Assembly: GCA_963682175.1 (NCBI GenBank) | Contig: OY821771.1 | Location: 42,614,201-42,678,200 of the forward strand | DNA length: 64,000 nt | Origin: Triglochin maritima | Lineage: Eukaryota; Streptophyta; Magnoliopsida; Alismatales; Juncaginaceae | Direction of reading: 5' to 3' | In this document: one piece after another, positions 11,915 through 24,586 of the stretch | Layout: the number at the start of each line of letters is the position of its first letter | How positions within the stretch are numbered: the first letter of the stretch is position 1 | The notes under the pieces: generated by a model | Told to the model about the DNA's origin: nothing | What the model saw: the letters and a program-made list of their open reading frames with translations, nothing else | The model's database searches: none | Translations under genes and position numbers: made by a program

Positions 11915-12629
11915 TATATACGACCGACGTCTATTATATGTTAATTAACCAAAAAATACATTGGAACGTATATCAGGCATTCTGCACTCATATTAATCAA
12001 GCCCAAGCTGCCCAAGTGCCCTAAGTGTCAATCTTTTGACAAATAACCACGAATATCAAGCCCAACATGCCCAGGTGACCCAAGTCGTTCGCGTTCAGCA
12101 GTAAAGGAGTGGTGGAGTACATCAACCACACCAACAAAAACAAATTCTCTGATGTGGGACTTAACTATTACACCAAATAGACGTCGGCTATATAGATTGA
12201 CCGACGTGTATACTTAGAGCACGACCAATAGACGTCGGTTATGCTAGACGTCGGTTATGCTATACATCCGACGTCTATACATTCAAATAACAATAATTAA
12301 TAAAAAATACACCCTATAGACGTCGGCCATGCTATAAATCCGACGTCTATACATGGGTTAATAGTAAAAAAAACGTTGCAACCATTTTGAGCCCAAAGTG
12401 CCCCAAGTGCCAATCTTTTGACCATTTAATATATATATACCTCACTTGCATTTTGTAGTGTGGTACCAAACTCTCATTTAGAATTAAAGGTGTGGTGGAA
12501 TACTTCAACTCCACCAATAAAAAAATTTCTCCAATGTGGGACTAAATTTCAACACATGTGACCATACACACACATGTGTACAACACAACACACATGTGAT
12601 AGTTACATTGATGTAACTATTTTTAAATT

Positions 12630-12830
12630 CACATTATTCTTATACAAAATAAATCCACATAAATTCTTACACAAAATAAATCCCAAAAAATTACAAAATA
12701 AATCTTAAAAAATTAGGTTAATTCTTACACGAAATAAATCTCAAAAAATTGATTTATTTCTTATACAAAATAAATCTACATAAATTCTTATACGAAATAA
12801 ATCCAAAAAAATAAACAAAAAATATTTTCT
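12630..12830. repeat. AT-rich tandem repeat inside CACTA-1
   Basis: About three degenerate units of 60-70 bp built from TTCTTAYACAAAATAAATC and CAAAAAATT words. Confidence 0.6.
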
Positions 12831-13864
12831 TCTTTCAGGAGGTATAGACGTCGGTTATACTAAAAAACCGACGTTTATACAAACAGATAGACGTCGGATG
12901 TCCAAACATCCGACGTCTATACCCATAGACGTCGAATGTTTTTACATCCGACGTCTATTCGGTGACGTCTATTGAGCATTCTGCAGTAGTGCTACCACAC
13001 CACGGGGGTCGGCATTTTGTCGTGTTGCTGCCCATTGAACTCATGCATGCATGCCCAATCACCAAGACCTTGTATTTTGTAGAAGACGTGTTCATTTGGC
13101 ACATTTCTGTAGTGTCCCTGAGATGTACGTAGCTGCGCCCGCCCTTCAGCTTCAGCTCCAGTTCCAGCATGGAGGAGGGAGAAGAGAACTTTAAGAGATT
13201 GTTACTTTACTGTTTTGATTTCTTAGTCTGCGGGAAGTAGTGGGAAATTTTTTTTGTTATGTAATTTTAATTCTTCGATTTAAGTTCTCGTTATAATGTG
13301 TGTTTTATGATAAATTAACAAAACTAAAAAACATGTTTTAGCTAATACAAGAAACTAGACTTCTTTTAGTTTTGAAATGAGAGCGAGGAGAATTCTCTTT
13401 CATACAATTTTTGCAAGTAATGAAAATCATATAATTCTACTTTCATAATTTTTAAATGTTCCTGTAAGCTAATTACTTAAAAATAGGAAGTTATCTCAGA
13501 AATTCAATTTATGTATTTTCTTATGGTTTTCCTACAAATCGATCGTAGCATTGAGCTTATGTATTTTCTTATGGTTTTTCGAGATAATTCGCCTGAAATA
13601 ATTCCACCAATCTATAGCCACTGTTTAACAAAACTACTCTGGAAGAGATGAGAGGTGCTACCGATATTTGGTGTATGCACCACCACTAAGGTGTCATGTT
13701 CGAACACGCCATGCCTAAGTAGAAATATATGCACAGCACGTTGTCATACATTTATATTTCCTACTCTCTTTTAATTATTTGATTACTTTATGGGTATAGA
13801 GTTTGATTCATTGGAAACAGGCGGAAGATTCTTTAATTCGGTTCATTGTTTCGTTTAAGTAGGG

Positions 13865-14420
13865 TTGTCACTCGATTTTCGAAATTCGGAAATTCGTTCA
13901 CGTCCTGTTCGAAAAATATTCGGTCCGAACAATATCTGATCTGAATAATATTCGATTCGTGTAATATTCAGACATACGAATGCAAATATGGATACTGATA
14001 CATCCGATCCGAATAACATCCGATCCAAGATTGAATATCTGTATTATAAGATTTGTATCCATATTTGTACCATATACTTATGCAATACATTATTATACCT
14101 AGAAGTATTCATATTTCAACCTTATGTGACTATATTTTAAATATATAATTTAAATTTATTTATTCAAATAAAAATACATCTACTGATCGCATTTATTCAA
14201 GCATTGAATATCGTTATCATTTTCAGAATATTGAGTTAGAAGTTAAGATAAAGTAAATTAATATTTGAAACCAAATAAAGTTATAAATGTGATTGTTTAT
14301 AAGAATTAGTCTAAGTGAAAATGAAAAATGTTACAAGGTGATGAATTATGTTTACGGAAGCCGATATTATCCGTATCCGCTCCGAATCCGTCAAATATCC
14401 GAACGGATATACACTTAGTA
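13865..14420. mobile_element. Probable hAT-type MITE remnant
   Basis: Starts TAGGGTTGTCACTCG, like other hAT ends in the window, and is built of CGAAT/ATCCGA words in the outer parts with an AT-rich middle. The inverted right end (TAAGTGTATATCCG) is only a weak partner and no 8-bp duplication was found. Confidence 0.4.
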
Positions 14421-14429
14421 ATCAATTCC

Positions 14430-15060
14430 ACATTCTACCCAAGTGTGCTCAAGATTAGAGAGTGTTGTTCCACTCCATTGTTGTCAAAGAAGCAAGGGTT
14501 TTGGTGAAAGCCCAAGACAAGAGTATAGACTTCGGTGAGAATCTGAAGTGTCCCTCTCGGATTGTGAGAGGAGGAGCCAAGCTCGGCGAGGGTTGTGAAG
14601 CAATTCGTCATCCAAAGAGAAGCAACGGAGATTACAAGTTTATAAAAGCAATTTTTCATCCAAAGCACTCTAGATCTCTAGTCCTAATCTCTCTCAAGGA
14701 AATAATAATGATGTGTTGTCAAAAAAATTAGGGCGATAAACCCTTAAAAAGTAGGCTAAATTCGCACATGAGAAATACAAAATCGTACAGAAAACGTGTG
14801 CAATGGCCAACCAGAATCCTCAATGGTCGACCGTCCCGTTGTTTGCTAAACGCTCTGGCAGTTTTCGGTCGACTGCGTGCCCTGCACCGGTCGACCGATC
14901 CGCACTTCGATCCGAGCCCGTGAGGCTCTAAAAGTTTTCGATCGACCGCGTGCGCAGCACCGGTCGACCGATCCGCACTTCTCTAGCGTACATGGCATGC
15001 TCTGGAAATTTCCGTTCGACTGTCTCCTCCATCAGTCGACTGAATCTCCTGTTTCTAGTA
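14430..15060. repeat. LTR fragments related to family C (GGTCGACC type)
   Basis: 14430-14700 resembles 63560-63790 (GGTTTTGGTGAAAGCCCAAG, then GAGCCAAGCTCGGCGAGGG), the promoter-distal part of the family C LTR. 14810-15060 carries two perfect CGGTCGACCG decamers (14888-14897, 14961-14970) and several relatives. The order differs from the full LTR, so these are rearranged fragments. Confidence 0.6.
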
Positions 15061-15170
15061 CTTAACAAATATAATCTAATTTTCAACAAATCTAACCCAT
15101 TTGCTTGCTTATTAAACTGCTATTTTGGAAACGGAAGTATCTTGGTATTTTTCTTATTACATAAATGTTA

Positions 15171-17531
15171 ACTGTTCAAAAGAGATCGGCCTAAAATCCT
15201 TTCAGAGAGATATTGCCCAGGTATTTAGAATTTTATCTTCTATCACTTTTTGAATAAACAATTCATGTCGAAAGAGGACCTTGTTGGCTTTTATTTAAGT
15301 GATTTCAAACAAAATATACATTAGGTCATGCCTGCACTACAAATATTCTGGTGACTAATTTATGTATCAATTTAATTAAGTTATATAGTGGGTGTGGACA
15401 TATCGTTCAAATGCAACCTTTAACTGTGCTTATACAGTCAAAGTAACGCGTGAAATCTTCCACGAACATCAGAACATGCACGACTTTTGGAGAAGGGAAG
15501 GGCTGTGTCGTTTGTTTGTCTTCATTCGGTGGCTGCACGTGTGGGAGAAACTTCTTTATCTAGATTCCATCCATTAATAAGACTAACCTAACTTCCACAC
15601 CTTTGCTTTTGAAGATACAATAGCATCATATGTGGAAATTAGCAATGTGGTCCGAGTGGACATTTATGCAACTAGTGCGGAAAAGGATCTAAATATTGAT
15701 CATTAAAATTATCTAATTTCATTAAGTTTTTTCTTCTTTGTTTTATTGTTTCAGGGATGTAATTAAGAAGTACCTAAACTTAAATCTAAAAAGAGTTACG
15801 GTTACGATATTTGATTGAGATATTTGTTTGTGTGGACTTACAAAAGAGACTTGATGGACTTTTGCGTAGTTTTAAATTGACCCTATACACATGCAAAATC
15901 GTAAAAAAAATATTGGTGCACATCCATCATGACGTTGTTAACGTCCACTATAACATCTATTATGTCATTTTTTGTGAAACCCCTCCTACTTCCATGAAAT
16001 TGCATTCTCCCTCAGAATTCTCAAATGTTGAAAATTGTAGAAACTCCCTGTAGTTTATGAATTTATGATATGCTTCAGATTACCTTCTCGGCCAACTACA
16101 AATAAAATCGTCATTTTTTGCTAAAGCCCTCCTACTTCCACGAAATTACATTCCACAAGTCCCACATGTTGAGAATTGTAGAAACTCTAAAATAAAACCG
16201 AACCATGTAGCTATTGATGTTGCTGGAGAGGTGAGAAGACAATCAAACATCTTGGCCGACATAACCACAACCACGATAATCTTTTCATTTATCTCGACCG
16301 ACTTGAAAATGTTTCAAAACCATACCAACAATCAACCTAATCAATAATAGTAATCAATAACCACAATGAATGTATTCATGTAAATATGTTTCCTACCAAT
16401 AAGTTGATAGGCTAATAAGAACTAAAAATCAAACACAAGGAATAAATGAACAGCCACAACGTATCACCAAAAGGATTAGCATAAGATTGTCCTCTCCTGC
16501 AATGATAATGATCAAAATGAAGACCATAACACATTCAATATATTATGCTTTGCATTTGACATTGTTGTCAACATTCAATAACCTGTGAAGTGTGTTAACC
16601 ACTCAATAACAAAAATGGAACAACACATTCAAGAACCATTCCGTGACCTGACAATTGGAATCCAATCAAAATATGATCAACAAAAATCAATCCAAATGAA
16701 GATCATAACACATTCAATATCTTATGTTTGGTACCGAGCCCAATTGGTTCTCAACAACTTGGACAAACTTCTCAATCACAATCATTCACTCTACTTGATT
16801 GAAATCCACAGCACACTTACGCCCCTTTAACATCATCCATTTTCCTCCCGTGTGCAACTTCAATTGAATATTCATTATCTGAACATTGCTAGTAACATAC
16901 AAAAATTATTGAGGTCAAAATTAAATATTCATACAATAGGAATTGGTTTAATTCATGCTATATGGCTCCTTTTGTGAGAATAAACCAACCAAGTCTTATT
17001 AACATATCTCATGGAATTAAAAAATAACACTTGAATACAAATTCATGTCATAAAGTTCCCTTATTACACTATCTAAATTGAAGGACAAAACAGAACATGC
17101 GGTTCTTGAAATTAAATGAATAAGTAACAAACAAACTTTGATTGTGAGCATAGTATTCTCTTACCAACCACTTTAAAATGACTATTAACACGGGGAATTG
17201 GATTTCACACAAACAATGTAGACCATTAGATAGGTCATAGGAGCATCACTTATTCTATACCTTGCACAAAGTAAAACTTAAGCACCAAATACAAATTGTC
17301 ATGACTCATGCATGAGACTTCACCAAAGAAGCACACTGAAATAAAGGACATGGATCATAACACAAAAGTTTCTAGAGCCACTTCTCCTAAGTTACAATCA
17401 AATGTGAGTTGTAGATAATATACAGCCAATATTCAAATGTATAATATAAACCATAACATCCTCGAGCAACGGAAAATTTCAAATTTTAAACACTCAATCA
17501 ACAGAGGATATTACGCAATAAGAGAACACAG
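15171..17531. other. Intergenic, AT-rich; one dispersed repeat
   Basis: No gene is supported. The part 15800-16060 is related to 31830-32110 in inverted orientation (see the repeat entries). The rest shows nothing I recognise. Confidence 0.4.
15800..16060 (+). repeat. Dispersed repeat R, copy 1
   Basis: Shares words with the reverse complement of 31830-32110: TAGTTTTAAATTG, GTTGTTAACGTCC against ATTGTTAACATCC, and AAACCCCTCCTACTTCCA. Layout and word content resemble a transposon terminal region, but no partner end was located. Confidence 0.5.
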
Positions 17532-17877
17532 GTGCACCGACATATATCATATATATATATGTGAACATCAGAGTATACAAAAGTTGTGATTACATCAAAA
17601 GCATATACAAAGGAAATAGTAATCACACGACCTCAACTGAGAGAAAGCTGGATCCGGTAGCGGTGCTCCTCTCCTCGGTCACCACCCCCTAATGCCGATC
17701 ACGGCCTGAAAGTAAACATGCAACAATGCCTGAGTTTCCAGAAGGAAACCCCGTATGCCAAGACTCTAAATGCATAAAATAAAAGCATCCTAGCATGCAA
17801 TTCTACTCAACAAGAAAAGCATCACAACATGCCCAGCACCAGGGCTCTCAACTCCATCACAGGACACACCACCAGTA

Positions 17878-18274
17878 CGGGGCTCCAGGTCTAATCTCAA
17901 CCAACCGCCGCACCCACACAGTCACGGGGCTCCAGGTTTAATCTCAACCAACCGCCGCGACTCACACACGTCGCCAAGCTGGGCTCCAGGTCTAATCTCA
18001 ACCAACCACAGCTACCACGACACGACCAAGGGCTCCAGGTCTAATTTCAACCAACCTAAACGTATAAGGGCTCCAGGTCTATTTTCAACCAACCCCTACA
18101 CGCGGTCCCTGCTCAGGCTCCAGGTCTATTTTCAACCAACCCGAACGCACTACGGAGCTCCAGGTCTATTTTCAACTAACTCCGTACAGACTAGCTGGGC
18201 TCCAGGTCTATTTTCAACCAACTGCAGCTCTCACACGGTTACGGGGCTCCAGGTCTATTTTCAACCAACCACCG
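17878..18274. repeat. Interspersed tandem array, 27-bp core, 9 units
   Basis: Core GGGCTCCAGGTCTATTTTC followed by AACCAACC, repeated nine times every 38-55 bp with unrelated spacers. A C/T-varying subset (CTAATCTC against CTATTTTC) separates the first units from the later ones. The same array recurs at 24928-25320 in the partner LTR. Confidence 0.9.
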
Positions 18275-18382
18275 CAACCCACGTGCACCTAGCACACTTG
18301 CCGGAAGAACATCGGTACTACGACTCGCCCCACACGGGCAACCACGACCACAACACCTCCATAGTGCAAAACATGACACAAA

Positions 18383-19063
18383 CGGTCGACCGAACCAAAA
18401 GTCCCGGTCGACCGAATCAAGCAAATACAGGGCAATCCACTTCGACCGGCACTCCATCGGTCGACCGATTCCCAACACCACACTCGTTCGGTCGAACCCA
18501 AATCAAGGGACGGTCGACCGTTTAAATGGTCAACTCCCGGTTCAACGAACAAAATGACCATTCGGTCGACCGACAAAGGGGTCCCGGTCGACCGAAAGTC
18601 ACCAGGGAACAAATCCCGCAACACCACCACGAATTCGGTCGAACGCCGAGCACATCTCGGTCGACCGAATCAGTCCAGGGAATAATCCCTCACATGCGCC
18701 ACGAATCCGGTCGAACGCCGAGCTCACCTCGGTCGACCGAATTCCACCATAGCGTTTCTCACGCTCAACACACGGGTCCGGTCGACCGAACCCACATTCG
18801 GTCGAACCGACCACAAGGTCCACTTAAGTCACGGTCGGACGAGATCAAAGGGCGGTCGACCGTTTATATAGTCTACGCCCCCCAACCGACTTAAGACAGT
18901 GCACACGGTCGACCGGCAAAGGGGACCCGGTCGACCGAATCTCTCCAGACTTGCCTCCTATGCATAATCGGTCGACCGCCCCACAGGCATCGTTCGACCG
19001 ATTTGAGGCAGAGCCCGAATTCTCTTCACGAACGGTCGACCGTTTGCACAAACCGGTCGACCG
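18383..19063. repeat. Array of 15 perfect CGGTCGACCG palindromes in the LTR
   Basis: Perfect decamers start at 18383, 18405, 18458, 18511, 18563, 18585, 18658, 18730, 18779, 18853, 18906, 18928, 18969, 19033 and 19054. Between them are degenerate half-matches such as CGGTCGAAC. The flanking bases vary, so this is a conserved word in changing context and not a simple tandem repeat. Confidence 0.95.
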
Positions 19064-19777
19064 ATCAGGCAGTGAAATCTGCTGCAAGTTTACTCGCGAC
19101 GAGCCGAACGGCCTACCGTCGACTTCCAAATACTCACGGTGATTAAGTGAGCGAGCTTGACATACCTAAAGGTCTGAAGAGACCCTTGAAGAACCACGAC
19201 GACGCCTCCACGAGCACGTCTCCCCAAAATGCGATCCGTCGACGAATCTCGCGTCCAAACGACGATCAACTCCTCCTCGACAATCCACACTCACGAATCC
19301 ACTTCCGGCAACCTCAACCAATCAACCACGACCCCAGAACACAAGTTAGGTAGGGGGGAGAGAACCAAACGTGCGGAAAAGGAAAGGAACCAACACTCAC
19401 CTCAACCCGCACCCGCGCCCGAGCCTCACTTCGCCGGAGCACACCACTCGCCGGAGCACACCACTCGCCGGAGCTTGCTGCTGGAGAGAGAGAGAGAGAT
19501 GAACGAGAGAGAGGGAAACGAGTGAGGGAGAGAGAGGGCTTTCCCCCCCCCCCCCCCCCCCCCAAATATCTCCTCCTTTCAATCCACACCATCTAATCCA
19601 ATCCATCCATCTCCACCACACATCTCATCCCCTTCCATCTCAACCCTCCATCCTTCCATCTTCCATCTCAGCCATCCATCACTAATCACCACCTAATACA
19701 TGATTAAGGCACAATTAGTATAGGATTAGGATCAGAATCCCACAATCCACCCTCCTAAAAGAATTTCGTCCTCGAAA

Positions 19778-20573
19778 TTAAAACTGACGCTCACCAAATA
19801 ACTCCGGGAACTCCTTCCGGACCTCCTCCTCGATCTCCCAAGTGGCCTCTCGCTCATTGTGGTGCTGCCACCTGACCTTCACCATCGGAATGGTCCTCCT
19901 CCTCAACTGATGCTCCATCCGATCCACAATCTCAACAGGTCTCTCCTCAAGAGACAAATCCTGACGGATCTCTGGAACCTCCAACTGAATCACATGAGAA
20001 TGATCTGCTACGTACTTCCTCAACATCGAAACGTAGAAGACGTTGTGAAGACCCGAAAACTGCGGCGGCAACGCAACCCTGTAGGCGACCTCTCCAACCC
20101 GATCGAGAATCTCAAACGGCCCGACATACCTCGGACTAAACTTCCCCTTCTTCCCGAACCTCATCACTCCTCGAGATGGTGAAATCCTCAGGAAGACATG
20201 GTCACCAGCCTCAAATCTCAGTTCACGCCTACGCCTATCTGCGTAGCTCTTCTGCCTGCTCTGCGCAGTCGCTAGTCTCTGTTTGATCACATCAACCTTC
20301 TCAGCATACATCTGCACATTCTCAGGACCAACTAGCTGTCTCTCGCCTACATCACTCCAGCATACCGGTGATCTACACGGTCTCCCGTACAGGGCCTCGT
20401 ACGGTGCCATCCCAATGCTCGAATGGTAGCTGTTGTTGTAGGCGAACTTGATCAATGGCAGATGCTCATCCCAATGCCCTGCCCAATCCAGAGTACACGC
20501 TCGCAACATATCCTCTAGCGTCTGGATGGTCCTCTCAGACTGACCGTCTGTCTGCCTGACATAGTCGAGTCTT
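19778..20573 (-). pseudogene. Gypsy integrase C-terminal part with chromodomain-like tail
   Basis: The minus frame reads [19 protein letters not shown], then [55 protein letters not shown] and [20 protein letters not shown]. It ends in [19 protein letters not shown], a chromodomain-like motif that in chromoviruses directs insertion into marked chromatin. The frame is open to its stop at 19778. Everything N-terminal of RQTDG, including the zinc finger and the first two catalytic acidic residues, is missing at the junction near 20573. Confidence 0.88.
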
Positions 20574-23255
20574 TTTACGTGTGGGGGGGTGTTTTACGTG
20601 TGTACATAGTCGAGTCTTTTTCCTTTGGTTTTATTTTCTTTTGTTTGTATTGTTAGGGTCATGTTAGTGTGCCGCATTTAACATTGATATATCTGCTTGC
20701 CATGATCCTTGGGTGACTTGTCTTCTTTTGCTTGCCGAGTGCTTTAAAATTTTCACATTTCTTTCAAAATCTTCATGTGTTTGCGAAAGAAAATGTTTTT
20801 GTGGGTTTTGCGTGTGTTTAGCATGTGCAAAACCGTTGAGAGGCAAAGTAAAAAGAAAGCTCCCAAAATTGTCTTGAACTTGATGCATTAGGATTTCTAG
20901 TTTACTGGCTTTAGGTCTTATCGAGTCGTTAGGATGCACCCCGGTTTTCCCTCGGGGGGCGTGTAATCATAGGGTTTCAGTACTCAAACATTTAAATAAG
21001 TCCACCCTGAACCTAGTGAGTCAAATAATTCGTGTTTGTGAGTATAAGGAAGTTTGTCGTAGTCGAGGGCCCTTAATCTCTTTTTGTGAAACTTAAGTGT
21101 AGGGGTTTTGGTTCCCATATAGATAAATAAGTGGTGTTCTCTCTTCTCGCACGGCTCCTATCACTCGGGAAAGTAGGTCTGAGGGGACTTTGTGCCTGGT
21201 GCTTTCGAGTCATCTGACTTGGGATGCGCCGACCGAACTCCTGTTACACGGGTGGTAGGGATCGCCCTATGTGGAGATTTGGGGGAAGGTATACGTGATA
21301 GTGTAAGTCCTCATAGGCAATGATGCACGAAACCTGACCCTGGGAGAATCAAACACCGACCAATAAAATTCTCCAAAACAAAAAGAAAAAAAAGAAAAAA
21401 AAAGAAAAAAAAAGCAAATAAGAACCAAAATGGACTTTACACATTGTATCACATTCAGAAGTTAAGGTTGCCCATGTCTTTCACTTAAGTCCTTAACTAA
21501 CTCTCACGAATAACTCATTAGGCTAGGTGTGTGGACGGATTACATATATAGAGTCGACCCGTAGTATTACCGCGTCCCATGATCGACAAAATAAGTCCAA
21601 CGAGTCGTGTAGCTAGATTGATTAATGCATCTTGTTCGGATTTTGTGGGTATATCCGCTGAAAACCCTCAGGAGACAACACTCCTCCTCCTTGGCGACAA
21701 GGAGGTTTAACGGCTTGTTGCACGTGCTAAGTGCAACCGTGATTCCTACGAAAGTGAGTTAGGATTTCTTGTTTTTTTTCGCATGTTTTTCTTTTTCTTT
21801 GTTTTGCTCGGGACTAGCAAAAGTTAGGTGTGGGGGTATTTGATTGACATCATTTCATGCTCATATTTGTATCTTATATCCATTATCTTTCACCTAAATA
21901 ATGCTATGTTACGAGTTTTATGTTTAGTTTTCAGGAATAAATAGGTTTGAAGAGATGAAGCATAGAAGGACCCAAAAGCTGGGAAAAAGGACTGAATTGT
22001 GAGATCTGTGGACCAAGATGCAAGGAAGAAGGACCTGAATGCAAGACCGAAGGACCTAAGAGCAAAACAGAATACTCCTCACCATCATGGGGAGTATTTT
22101 GGCAATTCTATTCGGGTCGGAGCTCCAACATGCAAAATAGATGCATCAAATACCAACAAAGCCTTCCAGAAAAGCCCACAAGAAATTCCAGAGCGATCCG
22201 GACACTGTAGACCGCTAATTAGCGGTCCAAGACCGCTAATTGGCGGTCACTTTGGACCCGAATGCACTCAAATTTCTCCAGAACATGTCTTAGAGGATTT
22301 TTAGGCTATTTGTGGTATCTTTTTAGTCCCACATCGGGGGATTGTCCCGGATTAGCTTTTTCCATGGCTATAAATAGAACTCATCACCTCCTATTGTAAT
22401 CACTCCATATTTTAAGTGGCTATTCTTCCTACTAGAAGTGAGGCCTTGAAGCACACACTAAAGTAGGAGGATGCTACTTTTAATGTGAGTCATTTTTATC
22501 AATAAAGTTTTGTGTTTCTTTCATTCTTTGTTTATGCTTCTTTTTATTGTTTGTGCATGTTTTAGTTTAATCGTCTTTTATTTCTAGCTTAGTTTTAATA
22601 TGCTTTCTTTGCTTAGTTTAATAATTAGTGTAATGTTTAGTGAGTAGTTCCATCCCCTTTGGGGGGTGGAGTAGATGTACATACATGCATTAGAGAATGG
22701 GATGAATGCTTTAATTTCAATGTGTTGATTAAACATGAATGTATGCTTGCTTGTTTAGGATAGAATTTACAACTTGATGAGTTTTGCCAAAATGATTAGA
22801 CACCTCTCATGCTTGTTTAGGTTCTGAAATAAACAACTTGCATATGTAAATGTTAATCAACTAAGTTGGTGAATAGATTGATAGGTTTTGCCATAACATT
22901 TAGACACTTCCTATGCTTGATAAACACCACCTTCATGTGCTTAAAGAATGTATTCTACACCCACCTCTTTGCATGTGTGCACTCACTCCACCCCTTAGGG
23001 GTTTTCCCATTTCTGTATTCCAGCATTCTTTCTTTGCTCTTAGTTTAGTTGTTATTCCATCATTTGTTTGTTTCGTTCGCATTTCATACTTCTTAGTGTA
23101 GCGTAGTCTAGATTAGCATAAACAACTTTCTTCCCCCTATTTTTGCCACTTGATTTCGTACAAGCAAGAGGCTACTCACCTCCCTGAGGACGACCCGTAC
23201 TTGCCACCACTTCATCGCGGCCGTGCACTTGCGGTTTAAAATAAAACGTTCAACA
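20574..23255 (+). mobile_element. Nested 3' part of a second gypsy-type (Tat/Athila-like) element
   Basis: 20574-21840 is non-coding internal sequence ending in a purine-rich stretch (AGTTAGGTGTGGGGGTATT), a typical polypurine tract. 21841-23255 is its 3' LTR (TGATTGACATC to AACGTTCAACA). The left end is abrupt, with a short direct repeat ACATAGTCGAGTCTTTTT twice (about 20572 and 20604). No 5' LTR or coding part is present. It replaces the RNase H and integrase-core region of the host chromovirus, so either the insertion came with a deletion or recombination removed the rest. The lineage is inferred from the TGTGGGGG-type tract and LTR style. Confidence 0.65.
21841..23255 (+). repeat. LTR, family T copy 1 (1.4 kb)
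   Basis: Starts TGATTGACATCATTTCATGC and ends ...ACGTTCAACA. A TATA-like CTATAAATAGAAC lies near 22370. Related throughout to 39436-40813. Upstream of the TATA box it has a perfect 18-bp palindrome, GACCGCTAATTAGCGGTC (22210-22227), followed by a near-copy (22231-22248). Confidence 0.8.
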
Positions 23256-24586
23256 ACCTTCGCTGGATCCACGGAAATCCCGTCACCAGATACGATGTGT
23301 CCCAAGAAGGCGACACTGCTTAGCCAGAACTCGCACTTCGATAGCTTGGCATACAATTGATGATCCCGCAAAATGCCAAGTACAACTCTCAAGTGCTCTC
23401 GATGCTGCTCCACATCTGGCGAGTAAACCAAAATATCGTCCACGAAGACGATCACGAACCGGTCGAGGTACTGACTGAACGTCCTGTTCATCAAATCCAT
23501 AAACGCTGCTGGCGCGTTCGTCAACCTGAACGGCATCACCAAAAACTCGTAATGCCCATACCTCGTCCTGAAAGCTGTCTTCTGCACATCTGCCTCTCTG
23601 ATCCTCAACTGATGATAACCGGATCGCAGATCAATCTTCGAGAACACCTGCGCTGACTGCAACTGGTCAAATAGGTCCTCGATCCTGGGCAAGGGATACT
23701 GATTCCTCACGGTAACCTTGTTCAGCATCCTGTAATCAATACACATCCGCAGTGATCCATCCTTCTTCTTCAAGAAGAGTACCGGCGCTCCCCAAGGCGA
23801 GACACTGGGGCGCATAAACCTTGTATCCATCAGATCCTGCAACTACCTCTTCAGCTCTGCCAGCTCCGCAGGTGCCATCCGATACGGCGCCTTCGACTGC
23901 GGCGTAGTCCCAGCTACCAAATCGATCCCAAATTCAATCTCTCTGTGAGGCAGCAACCCAGTGACATCATCTGCAAATACATCTGGAAACTCCCGAACAA
24001 TCTCGATGTCCTCCAATCTCTCCGCCTCTGGATCTGGAACTACCAAAGTGGTCACGAAAGCTCTGCAACCCTGTTGCAACAACTTCTGTGCCCTCACTGC
24101 TGATACGATCACTCGACCTCCTCTATCTTTCGCCCCCCTGATCAACACATCAGGTAGACCCTTCCTCGGGATCAGAATCTTCTTCTCCCGGCACAAAACT
24201 CGCACATCGTACTGGGACAGTCAATCCATCCCCAATATGACGTCGAAGTCCTCCATCGGAAACAAGATCAGGTCAGCCGGAAACTCCTGATCTCCCGAAA
24301 CAATCGTGGCGCCGGGGAGGAAGCTCCCCACAATGCCCACCAGACCCAAGGGTGTGCTGACTTCCAACGTGGCAGTCAACATCGCTGGGGTACGGCCCAA
24401 CACGCTCGCAAATCGCACCGAGATAAACGAGTGTGTGGCCCCACAGTCAAACAGCACTCTCGCACTCAACCCAGCACCAAGGAGCGTACCTTCCACCACC
24501 GTGCTGGCGTCTCTCGCCTCATCCGCCTGGATGGTAAAGACCCGTCCAGTCCTCTGACTCTGCTGTCGCCGCGGCGCAAACGACAT
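23256..24586 (-). pseudogene. Gypsy protease-reverse transcriptase, broken
   Basis: The minus frame gives a retropepsin-like domain (ARVLFDCGATHSFIS, where DSG is usual; DVILGMD then a stop in place of Trp) and a reverse transcriptase ([61 protein letters not shown]). A second stop sits in the linker, LKR*LQDLMD, near 23843. The FVDD motif is the catalytic pair of aspartates. The frame is lost after SVDPAKV at about 23255, where the nested LTR starts. The N-terminal side begins directly at the 5' LTR with no gag. The copy is non-functional. Confidence 0.9.

Larger units (their letters stand above)
11705..12991. mobile_element. CACTA (En/Spm) element 1, non-autonomous
   Basis: Left end CACTAGTGCAGAAAATGTC and inverted right end CACTACTGCAGAATGCTC are CACTA terminal repeats. 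The flanking triplets are CTG and CTA, so the 3-bp target duplication is imperfect. The subterminal regions are packed with the word ATAGACGTCGG in both orientations (11745-11935, 12179-12350, 12840-12970), the expected arrangement of transposase-binding motifs in this superfamily. The middle holds a roughly 190-bp segment present twice (about 11990-12180 and 12370-12560) and an AT-rich tandem repeat (about 12630-12830). No transposase ORF is present. Open frames such as the repeated YRRR-type peptide are by-products of the motif. Confidence 0.85.
17532..19742 (-). repeat. 3' LTR of the chromovirus
   Basis: Near-identical to 24582-26763. On the minus strand it starts TGTGGGATTCTGATCC. It holds a nine-unit GGGCTCCAGGTCTA array (17878-18274), fifteen perfect CGGTCGACCG palindromes (18383-19063), a GA microsatellite (about 19483-19500) and a poly-C run of about 20 (about 19543-19562). 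A 17-bp duplication (ACACCACTCGCCGGAGC) at about 19440-19475 is single in the other LTR. The exact 3' terminus is unclear. Confidence 0.85.

Noticed and set aside
11741..11944. Open frames encoding repeated YRRRSYIADVYT-like peptides
   Set aside because: They come from the ATAGACGTCGG motif array of CACTA-1 read in several frames and strands, not from a protein gene.
17878..18274. Regular repeats with unique spacers resembling a CRISPR array
   Set aside because: Inside a plant LTR, spacer lengths vary, repeats are imperfect and no Cas-like gene is present; this is a eukaryotic LTR repeat.
18239..19142. Several overlapping frames with repeated VDR/RSTE peptides
   Set aside because: All result from translating the CGGTCGACCG palindrome array; open frames appear on both strands because the word has no stop in any frame.
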